Shown one piece after another: positions 37,660 to 45,182 of a DNA stretch of 52,323 nucleotides. The notes under the pieces are model-generated. The model saw nothing but the letters and a program-made list of their open reading frames with translations, had not been told where the DNA came from and did not search any database. Numbering within the stretch: position 1 is the first letter of the stretch; the number at the start of each line of letters is the position of its first letter. This DNA is from Candidatus Dormiibacterota bacterium (lineage in GTDB: Bacteria; Chloroflexota; Dormibacteria; Dormibacterales; Dormibacteraceae). The translations under genes were made by a program, and so were the position numbers. The stretch covers positions 1 to 52,323 of the forward strand of contig PNAG01000010.1 in NCBI GenBank assembly GCA_003169845.1, written 5' to 3'.

Positions 37660-40530
37660 ATGACCCGCCGTTTCCAGCCGTTCGATCCCTTCGAGCGTGG
37701 CGGCCCTTTCGAGGGCGCCAGGGAGATACGGATTCCGCGTCCTCCGCGACGGTTCTGGTTTGGCGCGGCACTGTTCGGCCTCGCCTTCCTGATCTTCATC
37801 CTCGCGAGCCCGATCATCTGGTTCTTCACCGAGCTGCAGTGGTACGACGCGCTCGGCTTCCGCGACGTCTTTACGACGCGCCTCGTGCTGCAGACGGTGC
37901 TCTTCGTCGGGAGCCTTGCACTGGCGTTCATCTACCTCGCGGCCAATGTGATCATCGCGCTGCGCATCCGGTCCGGCCCTGGCCTGCGCGCGGTCGGGAT
38001 CCGGCGCTCGTCCCTCCGTAGCGCCGTGGGGCTGATCGGCCTCATCGGCGCCGCCCTGATCGCGCTGATCCTATCGGGCGGAGCCGGCACCCAGTGGCAG
38101 ACCCTCGCCCTGTTTCAGCACGCGTCGCCGACTGGCATCACCGACCCGGTGCTCGGCCAGGACGTCTCCTTCTACCTGCTGACACTGCCCTTCCTTCACT
38201 CGATAGTCAACTGGGCCCTGGGACTCGCCTTCATGGCCGTGCTGCTGGCCGGCGGACTGTACGCATGGCGAGGTGACACATTCGACCTCAACCTCAGCCC
38301 CCGCGCGATCGCTCACCTCTCGATCCTCCTTGGAGTCTTTGCCCTGAGCCTCGCGGCGTGGAGCTGGCTCGGCCGGTACGACCTGCTTTACGCGCACAAC
38401 ACCAGCGTCGTGTGGGGGGCCGCTTACACAGACGTGAACGCCCGCCTTCCCTTCTATTCGTTCCAGGCCGGCGCGGGCATTGTGCTCGCCGGTGCGCTGA
38501 TCGTGAACGCATGGCTCAGGCGGTTATGGCTGCCGATCGCGGCGACCGGGATCTGGGTCGCCATGCTGTTGATCGGACAGGTCTATCCCGGGATCGTGCA
38601 GAGCTTCTTCGTAACGCCGAGCGCCCAGTCGTACGAACTTCCGTACATCGTGCGAGAGATCGCGGGCACCCGCGCGGCCTACGGGCTTTCCAACGTGACC
38701 GTGAGCAACTTCACCGGTGACCAGCCTTTGACGCTGTCGGAGGTCCAGAACGACCAGGTCACGGTCAACAACCTCAGGCTCTGGGATTACGCACCGCTCA
38801 AGGCGACTTACGACCAGCTGCAGACCATCCGCACCTACTACACCTTCAACGACATCGACATCGACCGCTACACGATCGCGGGCCAGTACCAGCAGCTCGA
38901 GATCAGCGCCCGAGAGTTCGACTTCACCAAGCTTCCGCCCTCCGCCCAGCAGTGGGTGAACCAGCACCTGGTGTACACGCATGGTTACGGTGTGGCGGGC
39001 AGCCCCGTCAACGCCGTGGTGGGTGAAGGCTTGCCGAGCTACGTCGTCGGCGACGTGCCCCCAACTGGACCGCTGAAGGTGACCCAGCCCGCAATCTACT
39101 TCGGTGAGATCACCAACGACTACGCGCTCGCAAATTCAAAGACGCCAGAGTTTGACTACCCGCAGATCCCCAAGGACGTCTACACCTCCTATACCGGCAC
39201 GCACGGGGTGCCGATGACCGAGCTCAACAAGACGCTGTGGTCGCTCAAGCTCGGCGATTTCAACCTACTCGTCTCGAGCCAGGTCACGAACCAGACCCAG
39301 ATGCTGTACCGGCGCAACATCGTTGCGCGTGCCCAGGAGCTCGCTCCGTTCCTGAGCTTTGACAGCGATCCCTACGTGGTCATCGTCGACGGGCGCACCT
39401 ACTGGATCCTGGACGCCTACACGACAGGGTCCACCTATCCCTACTCACAGACCATGACCTTCCAGCAGAACGGCTCTAACCCCGCCGACATCAACTACGT
39501 GCGCAACTCGGTCAAGGTGGTCATCGACGCATACGAGGGCACCGTCGACTTTTACATAATCGACCCCAAGGACCCGATCATCAAGGCCTACCAGGCCACG
39601 TTCCCATCGATGTTCAAGCCCATCGATGCTATGCCTGCCGGGCTGCGCGCCCACCTACGCGTGCCCATCGACCTGTTCGACACGCAGGTCCAGATCTACG
39701 CCACGTACCACATCACCGATCCCAACGTCTTCTTCTCGCGTGAGGACGTATGGGACATTCCGACCGCCCAGACCTCACCAGGAAGCGCGCTCACGCCGGT
39801 CCAGCCGTACTACGTCCTCTTCCGCCTGCCGGGCGAGCAGAACCCTGAGTTCCTGCTGATCATGCCGTTCACGCCCCGGGGCAAGCAGAACATGGTCTCC
39901 TGGGTGGCGGCACGCAACGACGGAGCGAACTACGGCCAGTACGTGTCCTACATCCTGCCCAAGGACAAGGTCATCTATGGACCTCAGCAGGTGGCCAGCC
40001 GCATCAACCAGGACACCACGATCTCGAGCGACTTCACCCTCTTTCACCAGGCCGGATCGCAGGTCGTGCAGGGGAACCTCCTGGTCGTCCCGATCGGAAA
40101 CTCTTTTCTGTATTTCGAGCCGATCTACCTCCAGGCCACTTCGGCGTCAGGTCTCCCGGAGCTGAAGAAGGTCATCCTCGCCGACTCCGCAAATGTGGTC
40201 TACACCGACACGCTGCAGGAGGCGATCGACAAGCTGGTCGGCACATCGACCGCGCCTCCGCCGACGACCACCACACCGCCTCCGACCACGCTCACAGCCG
40301 CCCAGATCGCACAGGTCGAATCGCTGGTGACCCAGGCCAACCAGCACTACGCCGCGGCATATGCCGCCCTCAAGGCGGGCGACCTGACGACCTTCGCCAA
40401 CGAGATGGCGACGGTCGGTCAGCTGTTACAGCAGCTTCAGCTGATCACGGGCACAGTCCCGGGGACGGTGACGGGGACCACGCCGTCGCCATCGCCCACG
40501 CCGCGCGCGTCGGGCAGCCCGACCCCCTAG
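37660..40530 (+). CDS. UPF0182 family membrane protein
   Basis: A 956-residue protein of the UPF0182/COG1615 family. Seven membrane segments lie in the first 320 residues (for example 34-55, 82-104, 126-146, 164-190, 216-235, 262-282, 289-310). A large outer domain follows (ELPYIVREIAGTRAAYGL, FYIIDPKDPIIKAYQATFP). The C-terminal region after about 850 is a Thr/Pro linker (STAPPPTTTTPPPTTL) with a helical hairpin and a low-complexity tail. The family is conserved in actinobacteria and cyanobacteria, and its function is unknown. It starts 12 bases after the epimerase gene. Confidence 0.92.
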   Translation: MTRRFQPFDPFERGGPFEGAREIRIPRPPRRFWFGAALFGLAFLIFILASPIIWFFTELQWYDALGFRDVFTTRLVLQTVLFVGSLALAFIYLAANVIIALRIRSGPGLRAVGIRRSSLRSAVGLIGLIGAALIALILSGGAGTQWQTLALFQHASPTGITDPVLGQDVSFYLLTLPFLHSIVNWALGLAFMAVLLAGGLYAWRGDTFDLNLSPRAIAHLSILLGVFALSLAAWSWLGRYDLLYAHNTSVVWGAAYTDVNARLPFYSFQAGAGIVLAGALIVNAWLRRLWLPIAATGIWVAMLLIGQVYPGIVQSFFVTPSAQSYELPYIVREIAGTRAAYGLSNVTVSNFTGDQPLTLSEVQNDQVTVNNLRLWDYAPLKATYDQLQTIRTYYTFNDIDIDRYTIAGQYQQLEISAREFDFTKLPPSAQQWVNQHLVYTHGYGVAGSPVNAVVGEGLPSYVVGDVPPTGPLKVTQPAIYFGEITNDYALANSKTPEFDYPQIPKDVYTSYTGTHGVPMTELNKTLWSLKLGDFNLLVSSQVTNQTQMLYRRNIVARAQELAPFLSFDSDPYVVIVDGRTYWILDAYTTGSTYPYSQTMTFQQNGSNPADINYVRNSVKVVIDAYEGTVDFYIIDPKDPIIKAYQATFPSMFKPIDAMPAGLRAHLRVPIDLFDTQVQIYATYHITDPNVFFSREDVWDIPTAQTSPGSALTPVQPYYVLFRLPGEQNPEFLLIMPFTPRGKQNMVSWVAARNDGANYGQYVSYILPKDKVIYGPQQVASRINQDTTISSDFTLFHQAGSQVVQGNLLVVPIGNSFLYFEPIYLQATSASGLPELKKVILADSANVVYTDTLQEAIDKLVGTSTAPPPTTTTPPPTTLTAAQIAQVESLVTQANQHYAAAYAALKAGDLTTFANEMATVGQLLQQLQLITGTVPGTVTGTTPSPSPTPRASGSPTP

Positions 40531-40534
40531 CAGT

Positions 40535-40574
40535 TCCCCCCTCCCTCGCGAGGGGCAGGGTCGGGGTGGGGGGC
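40535..40574. repeat. family A intergenic palindrome, copy 11
   Basis: TCCCCCCTCCCTCGCGAGGGGC, read as CCCCCCTCCC / GAGGGGC, then AGGGTCGGGGTGGGG. It lies between the convergent UPF0182 and pcm genes. Confidence 0.68.
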
Positions 40575-40581
40575 GGCTTCC

Positions 40582-41208
40582 TCAGCCAACAAGCAGCGGG
40601 ACGAACAACACAGGGAACAAAGAGCGATAGCCGACCTCTCCGCCGTGCTTCTCATATAGGCGGAGGTCCTGCGGCTGGTCGGGTGACACCGCGACGGGAA
40701 TCGCCATGCGGCCCCCTTCCGCGAGCTGCTCGATCAAAGCGGGCGGTACCTGGCCCGCGGCGGCGGCAACAAGGATGACGTCGTAAGGAGCCTCGGCCGG
40801 CCACCCCAGGCTCCCATCGGCGACAGCGACCTCCACGTTGCTGAAGCCAAGCCGCCTCAGCGTCGCCGAAGCGTGCTCAGCAAGGGCCGGCTCGCGCTCC
40901 AGGGTGATCACCTTGCGGCACAAGCGGCTCAACACCGCCGCCTGGTAGCCAGAACCCGCACCCACCTCGAGCGCGAGGTCGTCGGGCTTGGGGCCCAGGG
41001 CCTGCGTCATCAGCGCTACCACCAGCGGCTGCGAGATGGTCTGGCCGCACTCGATCCCGAGCGCGCGGTCCTCGTAGGCATGACGCCGCGATCTCGCAGG
41101 TACGAATTCGTCGCGAGGGATCTCTGACATCGCTCGCAGCACGCGCTCATCCGTCACGCCATGAGGCAGGAGCTGATCGGCCACCATCCTCTGCGCGGGT
41201 GTGCTCAT
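40582..41208 (-). CDS. pcm: protein-L-isoaspartate O-methyltransferase
   Basis: A 208-residue SAM-dependent repair methyltransferase. Family blocks are MSEIPRDEFVPARSRRHAYE, ALGIECGQTISQPLVVALMT, the SAM loop LALEVGAGSGYQAAVLS and VILVAAAAGQVPPALIEQLA. It methylates abnormal isoaspartyl residues so that they can return to aspartate. An isoaspartyl peptidase gene lies at 29594-30421, a complementary activity. The start is ATG 41208, divergent from the HPRT fusion gene. Confidence 0.94.
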   Translation of the reverse strand: MSTPAQRMVADQLLPHGVTDERVLRAMSEIPRDEFVPARSRRHAYEDRALGIECGQTISQPLVVALMTQALGPKPDDLALEVGAGSGYQAAVLSRLCRKVITLEREPALAEHASATLRRLGFSNVEVAVADGSLGWPAEAPYDVILVAAAAGQVPPALIEQLAEGGRMAIPVAVSPDQPQDLRLYEKHGGEVGYRSLFPVLFVPLLVG

Positions 41209-41250
41209 CGGGCAATCCTCAACTCGGAGAGTACAATCCGCACCGACTCA

Positions 41251-42252
41251 TTGGCGTCGTCCGTCCCGCCCTCCGTCCCGCAACAGTGGCGCCGCCCCGT
41301 AAGGCAGCGCTCGCGCCTGGTCAGACGCACAGGCCCCGCTCACGCACGCGTCGAGTTCGCGCATCCCTCCGAGCAGGAGTTCGCGCGCTTCCTCGACTAC
41401 TACCGAATTCGCTGGGTATACGAACCCATGTCTTTTCCGATCGGCTGGGAAGGCACGCGGGTGTCGGAGATGTTCACGCCCGACTTTTATCTCCCAGAGC
41501 ACGACCTGTACATCGAGCTGACGACCATGAAGCAATCGCTGGTCACTCCGAAGAATCGCAAGGTGAGGCTGCTCCGAGAGCTGTACCCCGAGCTCAACGT
41601 GCGGCTGCTGTATCGAAAGGATTACCAGCAGCTCCTGGCGAAGGCCGGCTATGGCGCGGTCGAGGTGCAGAACCTGCGCAAGCAGGACATCGGCGAGATC
41701 GTCATCTCGCCGGTCGAGCTCGAGACCCGCGTCAAAGCTCTCGCGCGCAAGATCTCGCGCGACTATCGTGGCCAGTCGCTGGTCGTCGTCGGAGTGCTCA
41801 AGGGCGTCACATTCTTCCTTGCGGACCTGGCTCGCGGAATCAAAGTGCCTTTTGTCCTCGACTACCTCGACCTTCGCCGCTATGCCGGCGCGCAGCCGCA
41901 CGACCGCGTCCGTGTCGCGCGTGACATCGACTATCCGATCGCAGGGCGCCACGTCCTCCTGGTCGAGGACATCGTGAATACCGGGCTCACCCTGGACTAC
42001 GTCTTCTCAGAGCTTCGCTCACGCGAACCTGCGTCGATCGAGGTCGTGACGCTGCTTGATAGACCTCTGCGCCGGCTGGTGAAGGTCCCGATCCGCTACG
42101 TCGGTTTTCAGATACCCAACGACTACGTTGTCGGCTACGGGCTCGACTACCGGGAGCTGTATCGCAACCTGCCGTTCATCTGCACGCTGCGCTCGAGCGT
42201 CCTCGAGCTCACCACCCCCGGCAGCCCCATCCAGCCCGAGACCCACAAGTAA
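41251..42252 (+). CDS. nuclease-like domain fused to hypoxanthine phosphoribosyltransferase
   Basis: A 333-residue two-domain protein from TTG 41251. Residues 34-130 resemble a PD-(D/E)xK nuclease fold: EFAHPSEQEFARFLDYYRIR, FTPDFYLPEHDLYIELTTMK with Asp78 and Glu89, and Thr91 where Lys is usual (Lys94 is nearby). Residues 145-320 are an HPRT domain: VVVGVLKGVTFFLADL, the PRPP loop LLVEDIVNTGLTLDY, and FQIPNDYVVGYGLDYRELYR. Human HPRT has the general base Asp137 in EDIIDTG; here the position is Asn243 (codon AAT). Glu239 and Asp240 are kept. Purine salvage is the family role, but the activity is uncertain. The start codon has no clear Shine-Dalgarno sequence. Confidence 0.83.
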   Translation: MASSVPPSVPQQWRRPVRQRSRLVRRTGPAHARVEFAHPSEQEFARFLDYYRIRWVYEPMSFPIGWEGTRVSEMFTPDFYLPEHDLYIELTTMKQSLVTPKNRKVRLLRELYPELNVRLLYRKDYQQLLAKAGYGAVEVQNLRKQDIGEIVISPVELETRVKALARKISRDYRGQSLVVVGVLKGVTFFLADLARGIKVPFVLDYLDLRRYAGAQPHDRVRVARDIDYPIAGRHVLLVEDIVNTGLTLDYVFSELRSREPASIEVVTLLDRPLRRLVKVPIRYVGFQIPNDYVVGYGLDYRELYRNLPFICTLRSSVLELTTPGSPIQPETHK

Positions 42253-42287
42253 CCACCGCGGCTCGGCTACAGCTTCTCCTGGCCTGG

Positions 42288-42560
42288 ATGGCCCGCCAGG
42301 ACTTCCAGGTGCTCGTCCAGTCCGGGCTGCTGAGCCAGGTCGAGCAAATCGTGGTCGAGGGCCACCGGAGCGTCTACGAATCGGAAGGGCGGGCGTGGTC
42401 CCGCCCGATCGCGTACAAGTGGTTGCGCTACGAGGACCCGGCGCCCGTGGCCCGCCTTGCGGACGGCGTGAAGCGGCTGCGGCGAAGGGCTGTGCAGTTC
42501 GACGCCGGCGCTGTGGAGAAAGCCTGCACTGAAGCGTCGAAATTGGGCTTTTTGAATTGA
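42288..42560 (+). CDS. conserved-looking small protein of unknown function
   Basis: A 90-residue soluble protein, MARQDFQVLVQSGLLSQVEQ, then IVVEGHRSVYESEGRAWSRP, ending RRAVQFDAGAVEKACTEASK. Third codon positions are strongly G/C-biased until the last ten codons, which supports a real gene. No motif is recognised. It follows the HPRT fusion gene after 35 bases and may share its transcript. Confidence 0.6.
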   Translation: MARQDFQVLVQSGLLSQVEQIVVEGHRSVYESEGRAWSRPIAYKWLRYEDPAPVARLADGVKRLRRRAVQFDAGAVEKACTEASKLGFLN

Positions 42561-42877
42561 AAGAGGGCTGTGCAGGGGCTGTGGAAAACACATGACCCAA
42601 GCGACCTTCCTGTTTACCCTGAAGTGCCCTATGCGTTTTTCGGTTTCCATCCCGGGTTGCCCCGGACCTTCCACCTACTCGACGTTCGGTATCCTCAGGT
42701 TTACCGTACTCAGCCACTTGGGGCGTCGCGAAAGTTAACAGGCGGTTATGAGCACGTCAACCGCAAAAAAAATCGGGCTGCCAGGCAAACCTTTGTGGGC
42801 TTGACAGTGCTCGCGATGACGATTAGTGGCGGCTCCTAGAATGGGTCGCATCGTCATCACAAAGGAGACCTGAACAC
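42561..42877. other. 317-base non-coding region before the thiolase gene
   Basis: Lower in G+C than the surroundings, with an A8 run at about 42766-42773. The plus frame open here (42570-42839) lacks the codon bias of real genes and looks spurious. Two TGTGGA-type words (TGTGGAGAA near 42511, TGTGGAAAA near 42582) resemble DnaA-box variants, but no origin genes are near. A TTGACA box and the thiolase Shine-Dalgarno sequence lie at its 3' end. I see no RNA gene. Confidence 0.55.
42801..42806 (+). promoter_or_regulatory. possible -35 box (TTGACA) before the thiolase gene
   Basis: A perfect TTGACA, 72 bases before the thiolase ATG. The matching -10 is unclear: GATTAG at 42821 is too close, and TAGAAT at 42837 too far. 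The start region has AAAGGAG ten bases before the ATG. Confidence 0.35.
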
Positions 42878-44041
42878 ATGCGCGAAGCCGTGATCGTCGA
42901 GGCAGTCCGCACACCACTCGCTCGGCGAAACGGAAAGCTCAAGGAGCTGCACCCCGTCGTACTTGGCTCGCTCGTGCTCAAAGAAATCGTGAGGAGAGCA
43001 GGCATCGCACCGGAGCAGGTTGACGACGTCGTGTTCGGCTGCGTGACGCAAGTCGGCGAGCAGAGCCTGAACATCGGGCGCAACGCGTGGCTCACCGCCG
43101 GCTTTCCCTTCACCACTCCCGCGACGACAGTTGACCGCCAGTGCGGCTCGAGCCAGCAGGCGATTCACTTCGCGGCCAACCTCATCCAGTCAGGCGTGTG
43201 CGACATCACCATCGCCGGCGGCGTCGAATCGATGACGCGCGTGCCGATGGGGTCGAACGCCGTGTCTCCGGGTACTCCGTTTCCGCCGGAGCTGATGGAG
43301 CTCTACGACCTCGTCCCGCAAGGCGTCTCCGCGGAGCTCATCGCGCGAAAGTACGGCATCTCCCGCCGGCAGATGGACGAGTTCGCCGTACGAAGTCATC
43401 AGCTGGCGCACGAAGCGACGGAGCAAGGTCGCTTCAAATCTCAGCTGCTCCCGGTCGATGTGTCGCTCGATGGCAACGGACACCACGAACTTTTCAGCAT
43501 TGACGAGGGCATTCGGGCAAATGCGAACTACGAGGCGACCGCTGCGCTGAAGCCCGCATTCAACCCTGACCACTCGATCACCGCCGCCAACTCAAGCCAG
43601 ATCTCGGACGGTGCGGCGGCGGTGCTGCTCATGTCGCTCGAGAAGGCAAAGGAGCTTGGCCTCAAGCCACGGGCCCGCATCAGGGCACAGGCCGTGGTCG
43701 GCACCGACCCGGTGCTGATGCTCGAAGGTCCCATCCCGGGGACGGCGGCCGTGCTCAAGCGCGCCGGGCTCGACCTCAAGAGCATCGACCTCTTCGAGGT
43801 CAACGAAGCATTCGCCTCGGTCGTCCTCGCATGGCAGAAGGAGACCGGCGCCGACATGGACAAGACCAACGTCAACGGCGGCGCGATCGCCGTCGGGCAT
43901 CCTCTCGGCGCATCCGGCGCGATCCTCATGACTCGGCTCCTCCACGAGCTCGAGCGCCGCGACCTGCGCTATGGGCTCGAGACGATGTGCTGCGGCGGCG
44001 GGCTCGGGACCGCGACGATCATCGACCGCGAGATCGAATGA
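42878..44041 (+). CDS. acetyl-CoA acetyltransferase (thiolase)
   Basis: A 387-residue thiolase. The nucleophile is Cys89 in VDRQCGSSQQA. The catalytic His is His341 in GGAIAVGHPLGASG, and the second Cys is in MCCGGGLG (371). NEAFAS and the acyl-CoA-binding loop are present. It makes or cleaves 3-ketoacyl-CoA, in fatty acid breakdown or acetoacetyl-CoA synthesis; the exact chain length is unknown. A good AAAGGAG lies ten bases before the ATG. The cupin gene overlaps its stop by four bases. Confidence 0.93.
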   Translation: MREAVIVEAVRTPLARRNGKLKELHPVVLGSLVLKEIVRRAGIAPEQVDDVVFGCVTQVGEQSLNIGRNAWLTAGFPFTTPATTVDRQCGSSQQAIHFAANLIQSGVCDITIAGGVESMTRVPMGSNAVSPGTPFPPELMELYDLVPQGVSAELIARKYGISRRQMDEFAVRSHQLAHEATEQGRFKSQLLPVDVSLDGNGHHELFSIDEGIRANANYEATAALKPAFNPDHSITAANSSQISDGAAAVLLMSLEKAKELGLKPRARIRAQAVVGTDPVLMLEGPIPGTAAVLKRAGLDLKSIDLFEVNEAFASVVLAWQKETGADMDKTNVNGGAIAVGHPLGASGAILMTRLLHELERRDLRYGLETMCCGGGLGTATIIDREIE

Positions 44042-44421
44042 AGCACACCGAGCAGGCGAAGACTTTCAAACCACTTCACAGCATCCGGCCTCACAGGCTG
44101 GCCGCGGGCATCACCGCACGCGCGGTTGAAGGCGAGCGGCTCAGCATGGCGGTCGTCGACCTCGATCCAAATGCGGTCTTGCCTGAGCACCACCACGACA
44201 ACGAGCAGCTCGGCTTCGTCATCGCGGGCAGCATCACTATGCGGATTGGCACCGAGAAGCGCGTCCTCTACCCCGGCGACACGTACGCCATTCCGAGCCA
44301 CGTCCCGCACGACGCAGCCACGGGACCGGACGGCGCCACCGTGGTGGACGTCTTCGCGCCGGTGCGCGAGGACTGGAAGAAGCTGGACCGGCTGGACCGG
44401 ACGACCCCGCGCTGGCCCTAG
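44038..44421 (+). CDS. cupin-domain protein
   Basis: A 127-residue single-domain cupin. Cupin motif 1 is LPEHHHDNEQLGFVIAGSIT, with His residues and Glu for metal; motif 2 is PGDTYAIPSHVPHDAA. It starts with ATG inside the thiolase stop (ATGA). Small cupins may be isomerases, dioxygenases or sensors; no substrate can be assigned. The 3' end overlaps the convergent glycosylase gene by four bases. Confidence 0.88.
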   Translation: MKHTEQAKTFKPLHSIRPHRLAAGITARAVEGERLSMAVVDLDPNAVLPEHHHDNEQLGFVIAGSITMRIGTEKRVLYPGDTYAIPSHVPHDAATGPDGATVVDVFAPVREDWKKLDRLDRTTPRWP

Positions 44422-45020
44422 CTCCTGACGGCCTTGGGGAGCGGCCGCGACAGGTCCGGCGAGTCCCAGCAGAATCGCAGCGGGCGTTCCTGCCAGTCGC
44501 CTGAGTTGTAGATCCCGATTCGCGGCGTCGTCACGACGCGGCGCTTACGAGCTCCGTCGTCCAGCACATAGAGCTGGGGCGGCGCGAGCGCCACTCCGTT
44601 GAGCGCCCGGTCGATGTCGAGGGCGCGGCAGACGAGACCTGGCCCGCCGCACCGCCCGACGCCTGGGCCCGGCTCGAGCGCGCGCACCAGCACGGCCTGC
44701 GGCACGCCGACCGGTCGCGTCACGAAGTTCAGGCAGTGGTGCATGCCGTAGGTGAAGTAAACGTACGCATGGCCCGGCGGCCCGTACATGACCTCGTTTC
44801 GTGGACTGCGCCGCCCACCTGACGAATGCGAAGCAAGGTCCTCGGGGCCCATGTAGGCTTCGACCTCCACGAGGCGGCCCCAGATGCGGCGGCCGTCGAC
44901 CTCACGGACGAGCACCTTGCCCAGCAGGTCGCGCGCAACGGCGACAGTCTCCCGGTCGAAGAAGCCGGCCTCGAGGACCTTGCCCGACGGTACCCCGTCC
45001 GGGACCGCGCCGTCACTCAT
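44418..45020 (-). CDS. 3-methyladenine DNA glycosylase (AAG/MPG family)
   Basis: A 200-residue alkylbase DNA glycosylase of the human AAG/Bacillus YxlJ type. Motifs are FFDRETVAVARDLLGKVLVR, the catalytic Glu in GRLVEVEAYMGPEDLASHSS, MYGPPGHAYVYFTYGMHHCL and VLVRALEPGPG. It removes alkylated and deaminated purines from DNA. It is the second alkylation-repair gene in the window besides the Ada-like protein at 878. Its ATG lies 11 bases after hairpin 3 of the L3 element. Confidence 0.93.
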   Translation of the reverse strand: MSDGAVPDGVPSGKVLEAGFFDRETVAVARDLLGKVLVREVDGRRIWGRLVEVEAYMGPEDLASHSSGGRRSPRNEVMYGPPGHAYVYFTYGMHHCLNFVTRPVGVPQAVLVRALEPGPGVGRCGGPGLVCRALDIDRALNGVALAPPQLYVLDDGARKRRVVTTPRIGIYNSGDWQERPLRFCWDSPDLSRPLPKAVRS

Positions 45021-45030
45021 GGGCCCTGGC

Positions 45031-45179
45031 GGCCGGGTTCATCCCGCCCGCAACTCCACACTCTTGAAAGCCTCGCTGCGCCGATTGGAGTAAATACTTC
45101 GAAAATCCAATCCTTGGGGGAAAGTGAGCAGCGCCGCGCAGCGGCGCGAGGGGCGAAAACCGCCGAGGTTTTCGCTCAT
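45031..45179 (-). promoter_or_regulatory. structured leader-like element, copy L3
   Basis: Read on the minus strand: hairpin 1 GCGAAAACC/GGTTTTCGC (45153-45161 / 45167-45175), starting four bases after the GGDEF stop; hairpin 2 GCGCCGC/GCGGCGC (45131-45137 / 45141-45147, loop of 3); the core CTGCTCACTTTCCCC (45117-45131); an extra stem GATTGGA/TCCAATC (45083-45089 / 45106-45112); and hairpin 3 GGCGGG/CCCGGCC with loop ATGAA (45031-45048). It ends 11 bases before the glycosylase ATG. Confidence 0.68.
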
Positions 45180-45182
45180 ATT

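Noticed and set aside
42505..42595. TGTGGAGAA and TGTGGAAAA, similar to DnaA boxes, suggesting an origin
   Set aside because: Only two weak matches, no cluster, and no dnaA, dnaN, parA or similar gene nearby.
42570..42839. 89-codon plus-strand frame before the thiolase gene
   Set aside because: Its third codon positions are not enriched in G/C as in neighbouring genes, and it has no recognisable domain.
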